64,000 nucleotides of DNA from Thalassia testudinum (Eukaryota > Streptophyta > Magnoliopsida > Alismatales > Hydrocharitaceae), in contig JAZHRO010000039.1 in NCBI GenBank assembly GCA_037157565.1, positions 40,796,001 to 40,860,000 of the forward strand. Reading direction: 5' to 3'. This document shows, in pieces, positions 11,630 to 22,968 of the stretch; position 1 is the first letter of the stretch; each line of letters begins with the position of its first letter. Below the pieces are notes generated by a model. That model ran no database searches. It was given only the letters and a program-made list of their open reading frames with translations, and was not told where the DNA came from. The translations under genes and the position numbers were made by a program.

Positions 11630-12346
11630 CTAGGAATTTTCGATTGACACCCCGAATACACACTTTTCAGGGTTCAAGTGGAGGCAGGCGTTCCTCAAAA
11701 CTTGAAACACCTCTGTGAAATACTCTAAGTGTTGAGGGAAGTTTGATCCCTTTACCAGCATATCGTCTATATACACTTCAAATGATTTTCCTATTACATT
11801 AGAAAAAATTATGTTTACAAGACACTGGTAAGTTGCTCCAGCATTTTTCAAGCCAAAAGGCATGACTCTATATTGAAACAGACCCCTATCTATTATGAAC
11901 GAGGTATAAGGTCTATCGGTTGGAGCAAGGCTGATTTGGTGATACGCGTTGTAGGCATCTAGGAAGGACATGTGAGATTGTCCGCTTCAGGAGTCCACCA
12001 GAGCGTCCACCCTTGGTAAAGGGAATTCGACTTTCGGGCAAGCTTCATTGAGGTGGGTGAAGTCCACGCACATGTGCCATTGGCCATTGGCTTTCTTCAC
12101 CATCATCACATTTGAAAGCCAAGTTGGGTACAGGGATTCTTCAATAAAGCTGGCTTCGAGGAGCTTCTGGATTTCAGCCTCAGCCGCTTGCCATTGCTCG
12201 ACTGACTTGTGCCAGTGCACTTGTTTGATTGCTCGACTGCCCACCTGAATATTGAGATGGTGCTGGATCAAGGACAGGTCCACTACCGGCAAGTCATTGG
12301 CAGACCAAGCAAAAACGTCCACATTGGTCCTTAGCAGGAGTAACAA
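11630..12346 (-). pseudogene. Gypsy reverse transcriptase (broken)
   Basis: Two frames (12346-11987 and 11971-11630) separated by a stop cover the RT fingers and palm. The first has VMMVKKANGQWHMCVDFTHL (the usual W+MCVD+T/F+LN block). The second has SFLDAYNAYHQI and QYRVMPFGLKNAGATYQ, then VYIDDMLVK at about 11773-11750, where YIDD is the catalytic box. It synthesises cDNA from the element RNA. It continues into RNase H after a frameshifted stretch (11629-11499). Confidence 0.85.
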
Positions 12347-12595
12347 CTCCTAAACTTCGAAGGGATCAAGGTCTGCTTCGACCTAGACAAATTTAGTAGC
12401 ATCGTCAGGGTAAAGCTGTATAGCCATGGCTGAAGAGTCTGGCTGGAGTTCTGATGTCGCTGCCAGATTAGTAGAATTTACTTTCTACTAGATTGCTTGG
12501 ACTTGGTTTCTTTTCTTCCCCCATTTTTATAGCTTGGGGGGTCTTGGCTTCATAGATTGTTCCAGCTCAATCCTCAGGAGCTCATGCCAAGCCGT

Positions 12596-12950
12596 TTAAT
12601 TCCCATTCACTATTCCCACCCCACAAGGGGATCGAAAAAGCATGAATTGGAAATATGAGGAAGGGATCAGGCAGAAGGCATGGGTTGTCAGGTGACCAAT
12701 GATGTCGTCAAATGCCGCCATCAACCCAGCCACTATGAATGCAGCCGTCCTGTTGAGGTGCCTGTCCCCATCATAGACGGATAAAGGAAGGTTGATCTCT
12801 CCCTTTGGCATCACTTTATGATTGCCAAACCCTACGACTGGGTGAGTTGATAAGGAGAGATGCTCCTCTTTGAAGCCCAGCTTGTGCAACGTTTTTGAAA
12901 ACAAAACGTCTACGGTGCTGCCTTCATCAACTAAGAGGTTGAGCTATAAC
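12596..12950 (-). pseudogene. Gypsy aspartic protease (broken)
   Basis: Near 12928-12917 the frame reads VDEGSTVDVLFSKTLHKLGF. This is the D-[TS/G]-G-[ST] active-site region of retroviral-type aspartic proteases, with Glu at the second position. It continues with VVGFGNHKVMPKGEINLPL, the flap-side segment. The protease cleaves the gag-pol polyprotein. A stop precedes the active site in this copy. Confidence 0.7.
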
Positions 12951-13964
12951 TGCCCCACCAGCAGGAGCGTCACCAAGAGCGAGTCCAAATGTTCTGCCAG
13001 ATTAAGCAGAGATGAAAACTGCCAGGAGGTCGCTTGCTTGACTGTACTCCTGTCTTACCACTGAAGAGTGGGGAAAGCACAAAGGCCCATCTTCCCGAAG
13101 GGAGTGGCTTACTAGCTTGAGGCAATGTTGACCCCAAAGATTACCTTGACCTTTGCTCCCGTGCATTCAGGCAGCAAGAGGTGGGTGTTCTGGGGTAATG
13201 CTGGCATCGCCGCCAAAACTTGGCAATGGTACTCTGCTAGGGAGAGCCAGGGTGGCACCGCCTACTTGATCTGACGGGCCATGGACCTATCTAGCTCCTG
13301 GTCTGCAATGAAGACCATATTGACCCCCTGGAGTTGTTGGAGCTTTTCTTTGTAGTAGTCCTCCGGACCCTCCATAGATCTCTTCCCCTTGTCTTGGCCC
13401 ACATTCTATTTAACGAAATGGGCTAAGTTTCCATGCCGGATCTAGGACTCAATCTTGTCGTGGAGATCTCGACAGTCTTCAGTGGCGTGGCCTTAAGCCC
13501 TGTGGTACTTGCAATAGGGCTCAGAGGCAACCTTCTTTTTCATGGATTTAGGTGGGGATAACAAGTCCTTGTTTGTGGATCAAACCTCCGGCAACACGTC
13601 CGCTTGGTTCATGGCCAAGGGAGTGTATTCCTCAAAGAACTCCCACCTAGGTTGGAAGGGCCCGTTGTTTCAACCTTTGGTGGGTCGGTCACTCCTTTAG
13701 TCATGGAAGGTAGCCTTCCATTTATTGAAGTTGCTACTTCCACGGACGGATATAAGGGTGGGTTCTCCTAAGATCCTCCTTTCCTCTATGGGACTGGCGT
13801 CGTCGCCATATCCTTCCACCAACCAACTATGGGAGCGGAAGGAATCATCCTGCTCCACGAATCTTATAGCCCTACCTCATAACTCATCATGTCTCTAGGC
13901 GAAAAATCATCGATGTCATACCAGAACCTCTGGGTCAGGAGACCTGACTTGAAGTATTGGATGA
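12951..13964 (-). pseudogene. Decayed gag C-terminus to protease linker
   Basis: No long frame survives. Broken minus-strand frames give pieces expected between gag and protease in this lineage. A clear CCHC zinc knuckle was not found. The domain order places it, not a motif. Confidence 0.45.
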
Positions 13965-14942
13965 CTATGGCATCGTGAGGCCTTTTGCACTTGAAGTACT
14001 GGGCCTTAAATCAGTCCAGGTAGGATTGGAAAGACTCAGGCTTCCGCTGTCTGACTTCTGATAGCCTTCCAGGGTTGTCTCTAACCCTTTGTTGCCCGGC
14101 AAAGTACTGGTAAAACTTATCTGCCAGCTAGTGGAAGTAAGTGTTCTGTCGGCTGGCAGTTCATTGAACCATTCATGGGCCATGCCAGACAGATATGACG
14201 GGAATACCCGGTAGAGTACTCCGTCTAGGTAGCCATGCACCAGCATCATCTGGCGATAACTTCCAATGAAATTGTTGGGATCCGCCGTCCCGTCATATTG
14301 AGCCATGACGGGCTGTTTGAATTTTTCTGGCGGGGGGCCTATCATCACCTTCTCAGTAAATGGATAGGTGGTGACGTACACGCATGGGCGTATGCCCCTC
14401 ATTGCCCGGGTAACCTAGCAGACGATCTATGGTATAGAGCCTCCGCCATTGGTGGACAAAGGGTGAGCCCCTGACTACTCCCCCGACGTAGGTGAGCGTG
14501 GAGCTTTTGGTGGGCTGGGAGGAACTTCCCTTTTCTGGCTACAAAGCTCGCATTTCAATTTTTTGAGTTGTTCATACTGGCGAGCGTTCTCCTCTTCCAT
14601 CATGTGATGCCACTTCAGTTGCTCATCCCTGAGGCACAAACTTTGGGGCTCCTCCAGTTGGGGCTTGTCGAACTCCTTGATCTGTCAGATCTCGTGGAGC
14701 TTGTCGGTGATGGATTGATGCTCTGCCTTCAAAGCCGCCAACCTAGCCTCATACTCCCTTACTTGCATCTCGAGGAGGGGATCCTGTCCAGGGGCCTTAA
14801 GTAGCCGAAGAGGTTGAGCCGACTTCTCTTTATTAGGACCGGCATGCTGAGGGTGTGCCTTAGACGCTAAGGCGCTTGATCCCGTATGTGCTGGCGCTTT
14901 TTCAAAATTAGCGCGAGAGGAGTTGCGAGTTGTAAGGGCCAT
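13965..14942 (-). pseudogene. Tat-type gag (two pieces)
   Basis: The N-terminal piece (14942-14685) starts at an ATG 46 bp inside the PBS, begins MALTTRNSS and becomes a charged helical coiled coil (MQVREYEARLAALKAEHQ). The second piece (14402-13965) carries the capsid-like Retrotrans_gag region with KFKQPVMAQYDGTADP, NNFIGSY and MAHEWFNELPADRT, the usual plant gypsy signature. Stops near 14470 and 14400 separate the pieces. Gag forms the particle in which reverse transcription occurs. Confidence 0.75.
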
Positions 14943-14987
14943 CGAAAAGATTTAAAGTAAAAAAACATTATCGAACGATAATCGTTT

Positions 14988-15005
14988 CCCACAGATGGCG
15001 CCAAT
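14988..15005 (-). other. Primer-binding site of the Tat-type element
   Basis: Read on the minus strand this is ATTGGCGCCATCTGTGGG, directly adjacent to the LTR end TCTAATCA and 46 bp before the gag ATG. It has the TGGCGCC core of plant gypsy primer-binding sites. The exact tRNA was not assigned. Confidence 0.65.
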
Positions 15006-15529
15006 TGATTAGACCTCCTAAGTAATCGGAGGGTCCGACTCAACAATCCACAAGCAAGCAATCACAAAGAAAATGAGGAGATTGGTGACCCAGTTCAAAC
15101 CTTAAGGGTGCACGTTTGGGGGGAGGGCAATGCTCCCAAATATACACCAATAAATAGTGGTAATACAATCTCTTTTCCGGATCACGTGAAGAGAAACCTC
15201 GAGGTCATCTCTTACTATTTATAGTATAGGAGGTATCTTAACAAGGTAAGATATTCTTCAGCGGTCTTTTCGGACTTTCTTGCATGTCCGTTGTCAAGGC
15301 ACATTCGTTGTCAACCTATTAATGGAGTAGGTAATGCCATCGATACTATCGACGTGGGCATCATGGATATTTCCACCGCCTTTTTAACTTCGATAAAGCC
15401 GAGTCCTTAAGTGGGTCAGACTTGTCCAGTTCCGCTTACATGAAGGCGGATCTTGTCCAGATCCGCTTACATGAAGGCAGATCCAAATCCGCCTTAGCGT
15501 AGGTGAGTTAGGTGATGAGAGGCTCATCA
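15006..15529 (-). mobile_element. 5' LTR of the Tat-type element
   Basis: About 524 bp with TGAT...ATCA inverted ends (minus strand TGATGAGCC to TCTAATCA), immediately next to the PBS. A TATA box (TATAAATA, minus strand) lies at 15223-15216. The inner end is secure because of the PBS; the outer end at 15529 rests on the matching terminal bases only, since no 3' LTR is available for comparison. A transcription start near 15185 would fit. Confidence 0.6.
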
Positions 15530-18477
15530 TGGCTTCTAATTATCCCTAATTAACTAGTTTTCCTAGTTAATTAGCTAGGAATATGTATATATAAGGGTTA
15601 ATTATGTAATAAGGGACAAACCATTAAAGGACCTTAAAATAAGTTAAAGATGATAAATTATAAGCCATTAATGGACTCAAGTAATAAATGGAGTCAAAAT
15701 TCATTTAATTAATTACTTAATTAATATCTTATTTAACTTAAGTATAACTTATGACCTAAGTCTTAAATAACTTAAGTAAGTTAATAAGTAAATAAATATA
15801 AATAAATGGGTCAAAAATGTGAATACAAGGCTTTAATATAATATTTAGCTAAATTATAAATATATATAAAAAGTTAGAAAAGAAAATAATTTAAATTAAC
15901 CTTAAAAGCCTCTGTTTGCATTTTGGTCCCTATAATTTATTGCATTTGAGTCATTTCCTTTCACCTAGGTCCTCATCTTTCCTTGCATATAGGTCCCTAC
16001 GAACATCTTCTTCTTCTTCATTTCTTCTTCAGCTGCTTCAACGGCTGATGATCGGCGGTGTGTTTACCACCTGATCACCTCACATCCGGTGTCCTTCCTT
16101 CCTAGCCAAGCTCCTAGAGCTTGCGCTCACCATTTTCATTTCATACTTCGATCTGGATTTTTCGTAAATCCTAATTAGGTCACAGCGTTAACCTCACCGG
16201 CGTCAGAGACGACGTCGGAAGTTAGGCCGCACCTAGACGCAAACCTGTCTGGATTCAAGCTCCTTAGCCATCGCCGAACCCTATAAATACCCTTTGAACC
16301 CTTCGATTTTAGCAGTTAGCTCCCTACCGTATTCCCCAACCGTAGCTAACTGATAGGCTATTCTTCCTTCTCTAGCGACCAATCTCCGTCTCCATCCTAT
16401 TCCTCCGTTCGTCTCCACTTACTTCAGATCTCTACCACCGTCCGCTGCATCCTCTGACGAAGCGCCGACACTAGACTCCGCTTCCACACCACGAAATCAC
16501 CCGCCAAAGTTCTTCCTCCAACCTTTTGATTTCGTCCTCCGTTAAGAACCTTCGACAGAGACTCCTCAACCTCCTTCGTCCAGGTAACAGTAGGATTAGG
16601 ATAAGGTAAGAATAGTGTAACTTAGTTCAGTAAGATTAGGTAGTTAATTAGGTTTAAATTTTCAAATTATATGTTGTCTTCCTTAGCTCCAGCAAGCTCT
16701 TTGAGTTCATCTAAGCCACTCTTTTGTCATTTTTACGCACCGTTCACCTCCTTCAACTTATCATGATTTCATAGCACTACATTTCCCTCACTCTTAGCAA
16801 CTGAATCGCCTCATTCATCTTCACATCCACCGGCAACCTCCGCTGTCCACGGCGGAGGTCTCTGAGATTAGAACACACTCACTGGGGCTCTCCATCACCT
16901 CTTCATAATCTAAGGGCCCCGATCCTATACCTAATTAGTATAATTAACTCATAAAAAGTAAACGCCTAAATTCCACCTTATCTCTGAGCTCGCTGTCAAT
17001 GGTGGCTCAGAGATAAGTTAATCACCTAAATAATTATTCATTAGTATCGCCTCACCCCTTAGAATACTTTCCCTCACTCAATTGAGTGAGAGGAAGCATT
17101 CTGAGTTCTGACGAACTCAGTATGCTCAATTTCCAAATTCCCTGATAAATCCTAAGTTCTGATTATTCTCTGTGCTAATTAGGGAGATTTTAGGATCTGT
17201 GTAGGTCCTAGGAATCTCCACATGTCATTAATGGCCTCAATTACTGTGTTATTCATCTCTGTGTATCAGAGGAGTCGAAATTGATCTTCAACCCACAGAA
17301 CATTGCACAGAGCTCCAGAATGATTATTTAGGACCTAAGGACTATGTAGCGATTGTCAATTTGATGCTTTGAAGCTTGGAGCTCGACCTAGGCTTCTGTC
17401 TTCTCCAACTCCGACAAAGTTGGGGAGACATCTTTGTTAGGAGTTTGTTCAATCTAAGAAGTCTAAAAGCATATGTGAGGCATGATAATGTCATTCCTGA
17501 TGGTTATTTGATTATTAGAGTAGAGATTTGTTCTACCAAACAAAACTCTTCAGGATCTTAGCCGATGAACTTGAAACCCTAGAAGTTTAGCTCAAAACTA
17601 GTTTTGATAATCTGAATCAATTTCTATGATGATGTATAGCAGATTTAGAGTTTCAATTAGGTCAGAAATTGGTTAAATATGAAAGTCAACTCTGAGCTTA
17701 TTGTGGTCAAATCCCAGGTTCAATTTGAGGATTAATTGTTTAATTCTACAGATTAAAAGATTGAAATTCTTTCTGGGATGATTTAGAATAGTTGGATTTG
17801 ATTTGATTGAGTTTTATTGAGGATTTTGTGTGAATTTGATCATTGTCCAGTTTGGGTCATTTTTTAACCCAAATTGCTTTCAATGCATTCTTGGCAAAAT
17901 TTGGATGCCAAACATGCCCAATTAGAATCTTTGCAAGCTTCAAAGGTTGTTTGATCAGATGCTGTTGGTTTTTAGCTCTTTGTCGAACTGTTCAAAGCTT
18001 AAAATGGAGCTCTGAAGCTCTTGTAAGAAGCTCATAAGCTTCTTCCTCTTCCTAAAGCCATACAGAACTCTCTTCCTTCACCAATTGATGAGGAATTAAT
18101 CCCTGAAGGTATTCAAGCCTTCAACTGGATACCAAAGCCTCCTTACAGGTCAAAAGACCTGATCTCACCCTCTGCAGGCCATGAATGGCCGTGAAAACCT
18201 TTCACCTTCGCCCTTCAAATCGAAGGGCTAGATTTGATTCAAACACCAAATCGGTGTTACGTACATGTAGAATTTCTCAAGAGCTTTCGATCGAGCTTTG
18301 GAACACTCGATTTGGTCCAGTCAATCGGTTGGAATCGTCGGCCAAAGTTTGGCCTGGAGTGAACTTAGATAGTCCCACCTCGATTAATTGTGAAGCGTCG
18401 CACCGGTATATTATGAAAAAGTGACATGATCTTATCGGTCGTCAACGCAAGGTGCGAAATGAAATGAACTCGAGTGC
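15530..18477. other. Non-coding DNA, no gene seen
   Basis: AT-rich to mixed sequence without a supported gene. Pyrimidine-rich CTTCTTCTTC stretches (16005-16035, 16400-16600) and phrases such as GGTCCCTATAATTTATTGC suggest old LTR-retroelement leader DNA. Small open frames at 17376-17561, 17843-18037 and 18185-18424 have no recognisable domain. Confidence 0.4.
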
Positions 18478-18566
18478 GGGTGCGTGCGTTGCACGTGCTT
18501 GCGCATGTGTGTGTGCGTGCGCCTGTGGGCGTGAGTGTGGGCCTGAGAGGGTGTGTGTGGGCCTAG
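18478..18566. repeat. TG/CG alternating tract
   Basis: A stretch dominated by GTGTG and GCGTGC alternation, ending in repeated GTGTGTGGGCCT. It directly precedes the target site of solo LTR L. Alternating purine-pyrimidine DNA of this type can adopt the Z form; nothing else is evident. Confidence 0.5.
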
Positions 18567-18575
18567 GAGGCCGGA

Positions 18576-21261
18576 TGTAACGACCCGGTTCCCGAGTCCC
18601 TACGAGACACGAGAACCGGACCGACTCGACTAATCCCAAGACCTAGTCGTCCAACGAGGAAGTAACCAAAAGACAGTAAAATAAACCACATTCAGCATGA
18701 ATATAACTAACAGTAAGAAAGTACAGCAGTAAGGAAAGAAACTACTACAGTAGGTACCACCACAACAGTAAAACAGCATTTATCATATAACAAGAACTGC
18801 AGGTAAAGAAGGTACAGCGGAAACAAAAACTACTCACTATAACAGAAACAAAAGGGGTACAAAAGGCTGTGGTAACTCTACTAGACCCTACTCGGCCCAG
18901 CGTCCTCTGCAGCCGCCGACCCTGGCTGCTCAACACCTGGTCCTCAAAAAGGTAACGAGTGTAACACGTCAGCAAAACGCTGAGTAGAGTGGCAAACTAA
19001 CTAAAGGCAACAGTAGAGTGTACAGTAGCTGTTATGTTCTATTACTTCCTTTATTCACATCTTTCAATTTTTCTCACTATTTCATTTATTTCTCAGATCC
19101 TTTACTTGATCTCGAATGTCCTCGTGGGAACGATCTTGATTGCAGTCTTTTCCAAAAGTAGAAGTAGCACGTGGTGCTCTCCTGGCCGGGAGAGTCCCCC
19201 GTGGTGATCCTACCCTCAGTCAACCACCCCAAGGTCACTGACAGACGTAACGGTGACTACGGCACGCACGATAAACGCACAGGTAGCTAGCCCGCACTGG
19301 CACGCGGTCAGTCGTTTCCGTTAACGGGTGCGCCCAAAGCACAGCACGGAACCAAGGCAGAGCCCTCTCAATAACAGGGGTCCAACCCCTCCACAGTAAC
19401 CAAACCGGGGCCTTGCCCCTCCACAGTCCGCGCACCCTCACCTGACTACCCTGGTTTGCCCTAGTGGGCCTAACAAGTCGGTGAAGGAGGCTAGCAGAAC
19501 CCCAGGGCCCGTGGGGTAGCTAGTACTCTCCTAACACTAGTAGCTCTCCTCGGTACTACGTACACGAGGGCCAGCAAGTCGGTACAGAGCGGCCAATCCT
19601 AACCCCGGGTCCCTGGGGTGGCTGGCCCCACTCTGCACTAAACAGGTACAGGTACTTCCCTTGGTACTGCGTACCCAAGAGACAGTACGAACAACATCTC
19701 AGTTCCATTCCTTTCTCTTTCCAGGAGTTCCACTCCTAATTCCCCGTAGGGTTCCATCCTTTAATCTCAGAACATCTTATGTTTCACTTTCCAGTTTCAC
19801 GTTCTTACAAACCATGATTTCAGCCATGTTCCTTATTCATAACAGGCAGCTGTTAATTAAATTTACAGGCAGCTTTATATATTCCTTTCCATTTTTCCAA
19901 GACTGCAGTAATATACATTCCACTAGTTTTTCCATCCTAGGATTCATGCCATATCCTAGGATCTATCATACAATCTAGTTTTCCGGCCTTAGGATTCATG
20001 CAACACCTAGGAGCTATCATTCCATATATTTCTCATTCCTAGGATTCATGCAATGCCTTAGGTTCTAGTTATGGTTCCATACTTTAACAGATTTTATTAA
20101 TACTTAAAGCCACTCTACCAGGTACAACGGGAGTAATGGGGGCGTGATCGGGAATCCCGCGTGCCTCCGCGACTCTCAAGACTGCAACCGAACGAGGTCC
20201 TATCACAAGGATCAAACACAAGGAGTGTCTCAAAACAGTGTATAGCTACTGTAGACGAGTAGAGGAATTAATTCTGAAGAGAACGCAACTCAAATCGCGG
20301 AAAACGGAGCCCGAACGGGCCCTAAACGGGTCGAAAAAGACGATACTGTGCAAAATCAGACGTCTGGAACTCCCTCCAGACATCTTAAACGGTGGATCAG
20401 AGAATTACCTGTTCAACGTGGTTTCCCAGACGTCCAGAAGTCTGCAGGGACGTCTTTCCTAGATCACAGACGTCCGATGGTCACTCCGGACGTCTGGAGG
20501 TCACTCCCGCCGTCTGGTACAACTTCCAGACGTCTGATTCGCAAAGGATGGCGAATCAGCGAACCTGCGCACAGCCAACCCCCTCCCTCAGTACGGTCAG
20601 TCGACAAGAAGGAAGAAGAAGGCGGAAACTCACCTTTCAGACGTCTGTATGATCCTACAGACGTCGACCTTGCCGTCTGGCTATCAATCCAGACGTCTGA
20701 TTCTGGAAATTTTTCCAGAATCAGGGCCCTGCTCGGCCTCCGCTCGCGACGCCGCCCGCGTCGCGCCTCGCGCTCCTGCTGCTCAGACCGCAGCAGGTCC
20801 CTCTCCGCGTCGCTCCGCGCCCCCTGCGCCCTCCGCCAGCCGGCCAAGCCGCTCCGGCGAGCTCGCCCCCACGGCAGAGCTCCACCCTCGCACGCTGCAC
20901 CTCCGCGCTCACTGCGGCCGCCGCTGCCGCCCTCGCGTCCGCTCGCTCTCGCGCACAGGAAGGAGAAGAAGAAGAAGGCGGTGGAGACGGGAGGGGAGGC
21001 GCGCCCCTTTTAACGCCACGCGGAGAGGAGAGAGGAGGTGGCAGGCCGCCTGCAGCCGCAGAGAGAAAAAGGGGGAAAAAGCGGTCTGCACGCTCAGGCG
21101 CGCAGGCGACTCGCGTGTGTCGAAAATAACGGATTTCCAGACGTCTTTAAACTATCCCAGACGTCTTATCAAACGTCTGGTTGTTATCCCAGACGTCTTG
21201 TCCGACGTCTGAGCCACCTCCCAGACGTCTTAAAGGACGTCTGGGGCACACATTCGTTACA
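18576..21261 (+). mobile_element. Solo LTR L (family 1)
   Basis: Starts TGTAACGACCCGG and ends CATTCGTTACA, giving TGTAACG/CGTTACA inverted ends, and is flanked by a perfect 5-bp target duplication CCGGA (18571-18575 and 21262-21266). Length is 2686 bp. The reverse complement matches R (26789-31207 without its insert, 2689 bp) closely from end to end. It contains an AG/CT-rich middle, a CpG-dense block (about 20700-21110) and two groups of CAGACGTCTG motifs. It has no internal retrotransposon sequence, so it is a solo LTR left by LTR-LTR recombination. Orientation is inferred from copy C. Confidence 0.9.
20345..21245. promoter_or_regulatory. Palindrome arrays and CpG-dense block of LTR L
   Basis: CAGACGTCTG and one-mismatch forms cluster at 20356-20702 and 21138-21245, separated by about 400 bp of very CG-rich sequence (GCGTCGCGCCTCGCG type). 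Long open frames here (for example 20348-21013) arise because the palindrome has no stop in any frame and because of the high GC content; they translate to QTS, RRL and DVW repeats and are not convincing proteins. The same arrangement is seen in R and C. Confidence 0.7.
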
Positions 21262-21266
21262 CCGGA

Positions 21267-21525
21267 GATTGTGCATTGGATTGAAATGGAAAGAAAACAC
21301 CTAATAAAAAGTAGGCTCGGACCCAGTAAGGTCTGGTCCCACCCTCTAGGGGGTGCTGTGTATCCCCGACCGGTTTGAGCCGCCAACTATAAAAACCAAA
21401 TTTTTGGTTAAGTGTGAGCATATATGCACAATACTAAGGGAGATTTAGAAGAGAGAAAACTTAAAAAGAAAGCTAAGAAAAGAGAACAGAGAGGGCTTAG
21501 AGGAAGAAGAAGAGAAAAAGAAGAA

Positions 21526-21561
<36 letters not shown>

Positions 21562-22968
21562 ACAACAGAGAAATAAAAGAGAAGAAAGGGCGGAAGATTA
21601 AGAAGAAAGGAGACTCTTATGACTTCTAATCTTTTACTTTTGTGTTTTCATTTAATTAATATGTCTCCTTTTAATATTTTGAGCTTAATTGATGTAATGA
21701 GGCATTTGTATTCACTTGTATAATTTTTCTTGCCTTAATCTTTTGTAATAAGTTGTAATGAGTTAATAAACATGTTTACTTGATTCTTAATGAAAAATCA
21801 CATGTGTAAATATGTTCTTGCTTAATGGAATGTTGCATGCTTTTAAGTGAATATCTCTTATGCAAGATTCATGTACTTAAAGTAACCTAATTATAATCCT
21901 GATTGATTAAGTAATTAGTAATTTATGTTTAGAAATTAATGGTGAATTAAGATAAGTTATGACTCCCAGTAAACGATCTGGACTCAACCAGTTAAAAAGA
22001 ATTTAAACTCTAAAATTTTAGGTTAACTTGCCCTTATACTACACAACTGACATTAATTTAAGTTAACTTAAGTTACTTTCTCATGCGATTAATTAAGTCT
22101 AAATAACTTAATTAACTGTGTTGAGGAATTAAACGATCATCGAGAAAAGCCGGATCCACTTGTTTACTCCGTATTCAAGTAGCTGGATCCTTTCTTGAGC
22201 TTCATGCGGAGTTTTAACTCGAAGGACGTCTTTTACCCCTCATCATTAACCAAGTCCATGTTCTATATATAAGAGGGAAAAATTTGGAGGTCGTAAATTC
22301 GGATGCAAGTATAAAATAACCTTCTTAACGTAAGAACCCATCCCAATTCTAGATTATAAAATAAATATTGAAAATTTCTAGAGGACATTGCACAAACAGG
22401 TTGGCAGCATTGTATAAGAAACACGTAAGTAATCAATCAATTTTCTTAGAATTTCACACAACGCTTTAGTAATCAATCACTGATTCTTTTGCCACTTAAG
22501 GTATAGAATTACCTATGCTTATATTGGTTCAAGGGATTTGTAAATTTTTTCCTTTCTTTTCCCCCATCACTTCCCCTCCAACCATTACCTCCCTCTTTCT
22601 CCTCCTCCAATGCTTTATCCCATAACCTTTTTCACAATTAATGGAGCATTCGCACTCAGTGTGAACTTGAAGTACCTGGCATCATTATTAGTGATGAGCT
22701 CGAGGAGGATTAAGGAGGTCCCTAGTATCTATGGTGAGTTAGTTACTAGCTAGAGTTCTGCAAAACCACTATGGTCTAATTTTCACACAACCTTTAAACC
22801 AAACCAAATATTTGGTTAACTTAAAATTGAGAACTATCATTAAGCTTAGCTTAAACAAATAAATGATCCTTTCATTTTGCTTTTTAGCTGGTTTGAACCA
22901 GTTTAGTTTCAAATATAATACGTTCAAGCACCTATCGATGACCTTTTATATCCAAGAACAGATTAGCA
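21267..22968. other. Non-coding DNA with TATA-like site and GA repeat
   Basis: Sequence outside solo LTR L. A TATA-like TATAAAAA lies at 21388-21395, followed by a purine-rich stretch and (GA)n at 21531-21559, then AT-rich DNA with TTTGTAATAAGTTGTAATGAG. This looks like the promoter-to-U5 part of another old LTR whose limits I could not find. No gene is supported. Confidence 0.4.

Larger units (their letters stand above)
7456..15529 (-). mobile_element. Tat-type Ty3/gypsy retrotransposon, decayed, with nested LTR A
   Basis: On the minus strand the order is 5' LTR (15529-15006), PBS, gag, protease, RT, RNase H, a second RNase H and integrase. RT before integrase is the gypsy order, and a second RNase H between RNase H and integrase marks the Tat branch of plant gypsy elements. 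All coding parts carry stops or frameshifts. A 1731-bp LTR of another family sits in the second RNase H. The 3' LTR was not found; sequence beyond 5925 is unrelated. Confidence 0.85.

Noticed and set aside
20348..21212. Long overlapping open frames on both strands (up to 221 codons)
   Set aside because: CAGACGTCTG has no stop codon in any frame and is its own complement, and the adjacent block is CG-rich, so long frames arise on both strands. The translations are QTS/RRL/DVW repeats and Arg/Ala-rich low complexity, inside a solo LTR.
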